The position numbers and the translations under genes are program-made. A stretch of DNA of 64,000 nucleotides from Symsagittifera roscoffensis (taxonomy: Eukaryota > Xenacoelomorpha > Acoela > Convolutidae): NCBI RefSeq assembly GCF_963678635.1, contig NC_087070.1:47041467-47105466 (forward strand). The letters are read 5' to 3'. A model generated the notes under the pieces. That model searched no databases and was not told where the DNA came from. It saw only the letters and a list, made by a program, of their open reading frames with translations. Position 1 is the stretch's first letter; each line of letters starts with the position of its first letter. Below, one piece after another: positions 51,201 through 60,200 of this stretch.

Positions 51201-54200
51201 GACAACAGCAAAAACAGGTTTAAAACTTCATGCAAAACCAGTGGACTTGACGTGCAAAGTGTATTACGTACGTAGACAAAGAAGCGGAATGGGCATAGGT
51301 CGAGAAGAGGCAGCGGTGGTTCATCATCACAACCAACAGGCCTCCACAAAACAACCGAAAGAATTAAGAACCAGTGGGATATATCTGCAACAACAATAGA
51401 ATAGAAGTTTCCCTAATTGAGGAAGAAACAGCCAGAAATACGGAATTTAAAGAGGACAAAACCAACACGTCTGAAAACGGAAGAGCAAAAGTCTTGATTT
51501 ATTGTATAGCATCATTAAGGTCAAGACGAAGGAGAAATGGCTGTGGCTATTGAGGACTCACTTAGCCCAGCATCAATCCTAATTGAGGGAACTGCAAACA
51601 GTCAACTGTGAAGCAAACCGAATGCTAAGTAGGAGACAACTGAAAAAGGCTGCATTTTACCACGGTGCATGTAACAACCTAGCATGTTACAACGGGGAAA
51701 CGATATGAACCATGAGTAGATTAATTATTCCTATTGAATCCGTTGGGTGGCCGATGAAACGAATGCACCGTTGATAGCAATAGACCAGAAAAAAGCACAT
51801 AGTAAGAAGATCGGTTCTGCTACAACTGGAGTTTCACCAGAGGCAGATGGCTCCGCTTACCTATAACACAATAGCGAAAATTTTTGAAAAATTTTAATCA
51901 GATGAGACTTGAACTAATTGGGTAACTGAAACCGCACAGGCATAGGTTGATTGAAACCTCACGTAGTCAAAATGGACTCACAAGAGATTTCATTTCAGTA
52001 CATCAAAAGGGAAGAGGATTCACAAAACTTCAACAGGAACTACAGGAAAGGGTGTTATGCATGTCCTGTTTTGTTTAAAAGTCGACGAACGTAGTGGAGA
52101 ATCTCGTATAGAACGAGATGATTTTTTTCGAGTTGTTGAATTTGATATTTTACTCTTTTTTGTTCAGTTTATTTCTTTTGTTAAAAGGAAGGCAAACTCC
52201 ACTATCGAACTGCAAAACTGTAAAGGTCACAAAAAAACGTGATGAATTTCTAGTTTTGAATGAGGATTTTTTTTAGATTTCCCAGCGGAATCAAAACTTT
52301 TCCTATTGATTCAGTTTTCTCACGTTAAGTTATTTTTTAATCATAAAAATTGTCAATCATAAGTTCTTAAATTCAAGCAGAATTAAGGCCATTTTTATAC
52401 AATTTGAAATTTTTTCAAAAACTAGTGCTTTTTTTCTGTTTCATAGCGTTCATTGTCTCTTTTCCAACCTTCTTTTGGCGGTATATGTTTATATACATTG
52501 GCGTGAACCTACGTGAGAAGCAAACGAAGGGGTCTCTATAATGCTGTTTCCGTCAAAACTTTTGGTCAAAAATTTTAAATTCATTTGCTTTCTGATTTTT
52601 GCCTGTGGATTAAAAATGGTCTTTTAACGTCCGTGAATTTTTTTAGACCAACAACAGTCAGCAGTTGTAGCGGTTCAACCGCGGGTTCTACCTCACCCGC
52701 TTACCTATAACACAATAGCGAAAATTTTCGAAAAATTTTAATCAGATGAGACTTGAACTAATTGGGTAACTGAAACCGCACAGGCATAGGTTGATTGAAA
52801 CCTCACGAAGTCAAAATGGACTCACAAGAGATTTCATTTCAGTACATCAAAAGGGAAGAGGATTCACAAAACTTCAACAGGAACTACAGGAAAGGGTGTT
52901 ATGGATGTCCTGTTTTGTTTAAAAGTCGACGAACGTAGTGGAGAATCTCGTATAGAACGAGATGATTTTTTTCGAGTTGTTGAATTTGATATTTTACTCT
53001 TTTTTGTTCAGTTTATTTCTTTTGTTAAAAGGAAGGCAAACTCCACTATCGAACTGCAAAACTGTAAAGGTCACAAAAAAACGTGATGAATTTCCAGTTT
53101 TGAATGAGGATTTTTTTTAGATTTCCCAGCGGAATCAAAACTTTTCCTATTGATTCAGTTTTCTCACGTTAAGTTATTTTTTAATCATAAAAATTGTCAA
53201 TCATAAGTTCTTAAATTCAAGCAGAATTAAGGCCATTTTTATACAATTTGAAATTTTTTCAAAAACTAGTGCTTTTTTTCTGTTTCATAGCGTTCATTGT
53301 CTCTTTTCCAACCTTCTTTTGGCGGTATATGTTTATATACATTGGCGTGAACCTACGTGAGAAGCAAACGAAGGGGTCTCTATAATGCTGTTTCCGTCAA
53401 AACTTTTGGTCAAAAATTTTAAATTCATTTGCTTTCTGATTTTTGCCTGTGGATTAAAAATGGTCTTTTAACGTCCGTGAATTTTTTTAGACCAACAACA
53501 GTCAGCAGTTGTAGCGGTTCAACCGCGGGTTCTACCTCACCCGAAGAGACGACCTTAGTCAACGACATCAACAACCAGCAAACTGAGTTGGCGGAACACG
53601 CGAAGACTGATTCCAAATACGACTCACTAGAAAACATCCCGGAAGAAGACGAGGAGCCGTCTCAGAGTTCGCCGGAGGAAGATAGAGACGGCACTAATAG
53701 CACTACAGAGGAACCCGATTCAACAAAAGAGGGTCTATGCAATGACAGGAGTGAAGAGGAAGAGAAAACTGATGAAAGCCAATGCAATGAATATACTGCT
53801 GATGATTCTACCAGTTACTCCAATGGAGCTGCTGTAAATCAGAATCATGACGTAAGTTGCGTGAATTTCGAACCACCGATTTTTGGTTGGATTAGAAGTC
53901 CATCACGTTACTACGATGTAAGTTTTATGACAATCTGATGACCTTCTGTTAATACGTTTTTTTTTGTAAATTTATTCCTGAGAGGTCAAAATTAAGGACA
54001 AGATGGAGAATTAAACAGGATTATTTTAACTAATAAATTTACTTTTATTTAATTGTGCGCATATGTATCTTCAAAATGAAATCATCATTATACCTGGATA
54101 GAAAAGGCTGGCCCAATTTGAATGGGAGCTAACTCATTTGTTCGAGTAGTACAAATGTAATAGAGGGATCCCGACAAACTAAGAGGGTCCTTAATGTAAA

Positions 54201-57200
54201 TTAAGTGCCTCAAATTGTTTAAGAGTAATGAACGTAGTGAAGACTCTTATAAAGGTGTTGGTGATTTTTTGTTTTTTTTAGGAAAATTTGTTGATGCTTC
54301 ATTTTGATTTTTCGCGGTTTGACTTGATTGTTTGTAAAGTTCAGTTCATTTCTTTTGTTAAAAGAAAACCAGCTCCACTATCGAACAGCAAAAGTGTAAA
54401 GGTCACGAAAAACATGATCGACTTCTAGTTTCGAAAGTGGTATTTAATTATCAGATTTTCCAGCGAAATGAAAATTTTACCTATTAATCCACTTTTCAAA
54501 TTTGGTCAATTTTATGAAATAATTGTCAATAATTATTTGTTGTAGAAATTACGAGAGCTTTAAAGCCATCTGTTTTTGGGGCCTTGGAAATTAGACGACA
54601 AGAAAATTAGACGACTGTAAAGAAACGGAATTTACGGACAACCAGTATTTACTCAGCCAAGAGTTAATTCAAGTCTGTAAACAAAATTCACGCAATTTGC
54701 ACGCAAAATACTGTCTTAATTGGACAACCACTATTTACTCAGCCAAAAAATAATTTAAGTCTGTAAACAAGTTTCACGCAATTTGCACGCAAGTTATTGT
54801 CTAAATTCCGTTTTTTTCTGATCGTCTAATTTATTGTCGTCTAAGTTCCTAAACCCCTCTGTTTTTTATTCAAAAGCTGAGATTTTTTTAGAAAACAATT
54901 CAATGTTTCGTTTTCGAAACACTGATTTGTTTTCTCAAAACAATTCGTTTTTATTGATTCGGTGATGTCAATTAAATAATCGAGTAATTATGCGCAAATG
55001 AGGCAGGTTAACTACGATAGAGAAAAGGTTTTGAAAAAAGAGCGATTGATTTACTTGAGAGCTATTAGATTTACGTTTACCGCGAAAACTCGAGTGCGTT
55101 TTTCTCAAATTGAGTTCAGATTCAACAAAAATTGAAGAGAACAAAAGTGGCTTAGAATTTCAGTGGTGCAATTAAAGTGGCGCAAGTTTTCTCCAAAAAT
55201 GGGTGGCTTTTTATTAATCAAAAACTTCGCTGAAACTAACAAGTTAAGTGATGAGAAATGGTAAAAAGAGCCTCTCACTAAGTCCAACAAAGTTTTAGCA
55301 AGGTAAACTTCCAAAAATTGCGTAAAACGTTTGAAATTTGTTTTTAAGCAAACGTTTCAAGTGCATTTTTCGATAAAGTAAAAAGCTACTCATTTTTGGA
55401 GTAAAGGTTTGGGTGAGAATTTGGAGAAAAAATTGCAACTCACAAATTCTTAGCAACTTTTGTTCTCTTCTTTTATTGTCTAATCGTAACCCAGAGAAAA
55501 ACGCGTTATACATTTCAAATTTTGTTAGTTTTATCCGGATAATTTGAATCAGCACTGTATTGGTTTATTTAATTACTTGCTGTATTTACTTAAAAATAGT
55601 GTGATGTTGGAACCCTCTAACTCACTTGTATCGCGAGAGAAAGTTTCTTGCGTGATTGTATTTGGATTGTGTTGTGTCGTAGCCGGAAGTGTTGGCGGCA
55701 CTGGGCTTGAACTTGCACCGGATAGACAAGGACGTGGCGAGGTGTGACCGCAACAACGTCTACTTCGCCGAGAAACACAACCTCGACAAACTCAGACGCA
55801 TAATGTGCAGGTTAGATAGATGATCGCACAGTATTGATTGACCCACCAAAAGTGCTAAAAATATATTTATAAATAATCCTCGTGGTAATATAATATTTAA
55901 TTATTAATTTTCTACGTTGAAGTCAGTCTTTTCTTGATCTGTTTTAGTTACGTGTGGGAGAATCTGGACGTGGGTTATGTGCAGGGCATGTGTGACATTG
56001 TAGCTCCGCTTCTAGTCATATTCGACGACGGTCAGTGCAGTTCACCTCTAAATGTGGGGGCGTAGCGATAAGCATGTGTGATCTTAGCGTTCTCTAGTTG
56101 CCTCTAGTTGGGGGGTTCGTTCAGACGAAAAAGAAAGTTTCAATCGATTGGCTAATTTTCGTATTTAGTCTGAAAAATCGCTTGATTTGTTACGGGAATC
56201 AGAACCATACAACCCCCCCCCCCCCCCCCAAAAAAAAATTGATTTAAGGGATAAAATACCGGTTTTTCAGTAATTGACTTCGAGGGCAAAATAAATTGAT
56301 TTAATTAGTCAAAAAATCAATTGATTGATATTAAAAAACTAAATTGTGATTAATATTTTACGCTTCTCCAGGAGTATATTCAGCTCGCTTCTTTGAAATT
56401 TGAAGTATTTTATGCGGAACTAATTTTCAAAATGAATACATGCTTGGGGAGGACATTTACGGTAGGTCACTTGAAGAGTGGGGGTGGTGGAGATGGAGAT
56501 GAGGTTTTACTGTTGATCCAGGAAATCAATTACATTTTTGGCGGAGTTAAACGCTATTTAAATGGCAAATTGGAGTGAACAAATTTTGAAATAATTAGCG
56601 ATTCAGGTGCATCATTTAACATGGGCATGCTTATCGACACACATGCTAATAGGCAGTTCTCCGTTAAATGTACCCGCTCATATCGGTTGCGACAGTTTGA
56701 GCTTAATTAGCCCTTACTAAAAGTAATATGAAACAAAACTGACTTTTCTACAACAACGCAACATCAAAAACTTTTTTTTTCAGAAAAGTCAGAAGACATG
56801 TTTTTTTTGTTTTGAATTTTAAGAATTTATGAAAAATTAATTTTTGGAGCAAATTGTTTCACATGAGTGAGGTTTGAGTTGTGACTGAGAGGGGATACAA
56901 ACAAGATGATGATCAAGATACTAAGTCAGGACACAAACCGAGATTTCTAGCTCATCATTTTTTCAAAAGTTTTATCGGAGGTTTTTTGCACTTTTTTTAA
57001 AAAAAAAAGCTTCTTAAATAGTAATTTCTGCATCGAGTTCAAAAAAGTGAAGCTCCTATTGGATTGCAGTGTGTTACTGAAAATCGTTTTTACATACTTA
57101 GGACAATCGGTTTTTCAGATTGCCTAATTTACGTATTTGTGTGACTGAAGTACGACAGCAAACGATCAAACCGTATATCGAAACTGGCTTTCCTCGTTCT

Positions 57201-60200
57201 TCGAATTTCAATATTTTTCCCTTTAGAAGATCCTTTAACTAGAAGAGCATCGCTCTTTAGTTTTGTGAGTTTTTCTAAACAGAAAGGATTTGGTTCATTC
57301 AAATGCAAAGTTTTACTTAATATTTTGCCAGAATATTTTGCCAGGATAGTTGAAACTTTTGGCGATTTATTAGAAATGTTTGTCTTAAAGTCTCAAACCC
57401 ATAGACTGCCTTAATCAAATGGCACCGAAAAACGTAATATCTTCCATTAAATAGCTTGAATGCTTTTCAGAATGCCTTCATCTGAATGCTGGAATTTGTC
57501 AAGCTACACAGATATACCATTGCTTACGCACTTTCCGAATGTCCAACCCAGCCAAAATAGGAAAACGGACAACAAATGCATTAGTAGTAGTAGTAGTAAT
57601 ATTTGAGCTGTTTGATATTTCAATTATGATTGGATGAATATAACATTCCAACATTCGGTCTCTCGATAATAAGGTGTGCCACCAGAAGTTTTGCTATAAC
57701 AGCAAAGCAATTTCTGAAAGTTACTTAGTTCTAAATGTCGCACCCGATTTTTATGCGTTTGCTTCCAGCATTATTAAGTTAACCTTGATTTTTTTTCTTG
57801 AAGGCTAGCTTAAAAAAATTCTTCCTCCATAGGGGCAATTAAGGTATCAACAATTGGTACTTTTTCTGCAAAAATAGTATCTTTTCTGCAAACGAAAGAC
57901 TTTGGCCTTCAATTTCAATGACATCGTGGTTCTTGTAAATTTCCCTGTGAACAATGTACTTTCAAAAACACTGGTGACTTGCCCATTTGAGCTTCCGACT
58001 AAAGCGCTTTGTGAATACATTGTAATTGTAAAAAAAGCTTAGGTGTGATGCAACAATGCATAATCACAATTCATTATTAGTCATGAAATCCACACTGCCT
58101 TAATTGGTTCACACATCCGCCCCAAAGGTGTGTTCGTTTTCCGCCATCTTACCCGTATTGCTTTTATTGTAAGGTCTTTATTGAAAATTAACTTACCTTA
58201 GCGACCAGCCCCTGCTCCGCGCAATTCTGAAGTACCGCCATTTCTTCCACTATTTCTTTTTTACAGAAAAATGAGAGTCCCAACCTACGTGGATATAAGT
58301 TCAGCTCTGAATATTGGAATTTATTGATAACGGGAATATAATTTGAGATCGAACTGACCAATGAACCTGTAGCAGTAAAACAGTAATAGAAAGTTTACCA
58401 ATTCGATTGTCAATGACTTAGCTCATTGAAAATGACAGTTAAACAGTAGCTGGTGTTTTTTTTGTTTCTGTAAATTATCAAGTTTTTTGTTGATATTTTA
58501 TTGCAATTAGTCTATATATGAGTATGTGTTTGTGTTTTAGAGAGCAAGACGTATGCAGCCTTTTCACTGCTGATGGTTCGCATGCGAGAGAACTTCCCCC
58601 AGGGTAGGGCCATGGACCAGCACTTCTCCAACATGCGAGCACTGCTCCAGGTACAGCACACAGTATAAACTACCAACACCCCCCTCCCCTCCCCCCCCCC
58701 CCGGCGGGGTTTTGTTACAAGATACAAAATGCGCATACGCTTAATCAATTTTCCCCATCCTTTTTGTAAATGCCTTTTCCCCATCCACTAAGTTACATTT
58801 ATTGTAAAGACATTTACCAATTCGAATATAATTTTAAAAGTAGAGGTTGTACAGCTGGTTCCATAGGAGGTGTTTTGAGCTGCAGATCCCATTGAGTTGG
58901 TCGTCTTCAGGTGTGAAATTTTGTTTAATCATCTACCAGAAGGGGGGCTGAGAAGGAATAGTTAACCAGATCCCACTTCAATATTTCTTGAATGAGTTTC
59001 GGCAGCTGTAGTCAATTGGATGGCGGCTCATTTCTCTTGAGTGCAAAATGAATAAGTGTCGATGAACGAAGTAAATTAATTTTCTGAGTTATAATTTTCA
59101 GAATTGCTAGCCGAAAAAAAGTTTTCTTTAATCGGGTTAATTATATGACTACCAACTGACTGTGGTTTTGTTTTTGATTTGGTATAATTTCTTGAGTTTT
59201 ATTTTCCCCTTTATTCGGCTGGAATATTGCATCGGCCTGGTGGCCTCATTGGCCCTTTTTTGTCGGTTGGCTTTTTTTGTAAATATACCAACTCCGATTT
59301 AGTTTAATTGTGTTTAGTTTTTTGATTTTTCTGTTTATTCGGGTGGTAATTTTCCGGCTGATGTTATATCGGCTTAATAGCCTCATATTGCCGCGTTTGA
59401 TGAGTGAAAAAAAAGCATTTTGAAGGGGGGAATTATTATTATTTTTTTATTTTAAATGAAAACGTTTCTTTAGCTCAAGGGTGTCTGCTCAAGTATTGTC
59501 GTTTTTTACCGCTTCCTTAGTTTTTTTTTGCTATGCTAATTAAAGACCGCTATTTACCTTATATGGTACTTTTTTTGAACATGAATTTCATTCAAGAGAA
59601 AGCGAGACCAACATAAATTTTATTAGATTAGGTTATTAGACTTGGTGCCTCTGTGAGCCGCAGCTATAAGAGATTTTAATCCCCATTAAAAGGTGAATTG
59701 GCAGATTTTGTTTGGATGAGGCGCTTTTGTTAGTCTGATCCGTATGTTAATTGTGTTCACAAGTGTGTGTGTGTTGTTGTGTAGATTCTCGACCCGCAGT
59801 TGTTTGAGCACATGCAGCAGCACGGGGACTACACTCACTTCTACTTCTGTTACAGATGGTTCCTCTTAGACTTCAAGAGGGAACTTAAGTACCATCAGGT
59901 AACACAGCAAACATAATAACCGAATTATTTATTACTTGCCACAGTTTCAACCTAAATAGCCATCAAAAATACGAAACAACTTTTTAAAAATCGATGAACA
60001 TAGTTCAGACTTTCATATTCGGTGACGATCAATTTCGTGATGATTAAGTTTTTTTCCAGGATAATTCTTAAAATTTGTTCAGTCTCAAATATTATTTTTT
60101 GCAATTTGAATTTCAAGTTCAGTTCATTTCCTTTGTTAAACGGAAGGCAAACTCCACTATCGAACAGCAAAATTTTAAAAGTTACGGAAAACATGATCGA

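Larger units (their letters stand above)
51853..53540 (+). repeat. 844-bp tandem duplication copying the start of an SGSM exon
   Basis: Units 51853-52696 and 52697-53540 are direct copies that differ at only a few positions I could see (for example ATGCATG versus ATGGATG, and CTAGTTTTG versus CCAGTTTTG), so the event is recent. CCG stands at all three junctions, a 3-bp microhomology. Each unit contains an R1 copy and ends with the 3' splice site and first bases of the acidic SGSM exon; the real exon continues only after the second unit. Confidence 0.95.

Noticed and set aside
50640-51850. Decayed transposon gene in the intron
   Set aside because: Composition differs from the surroundings, but all frames are broken and no protein motif was recognised, so no element is claimed.
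58512-58784. Minus-strand 90-codon frame across the exon at 58541-58650
   Set aside because: It is the shadow of the conserved SGSM exon on the other strand.
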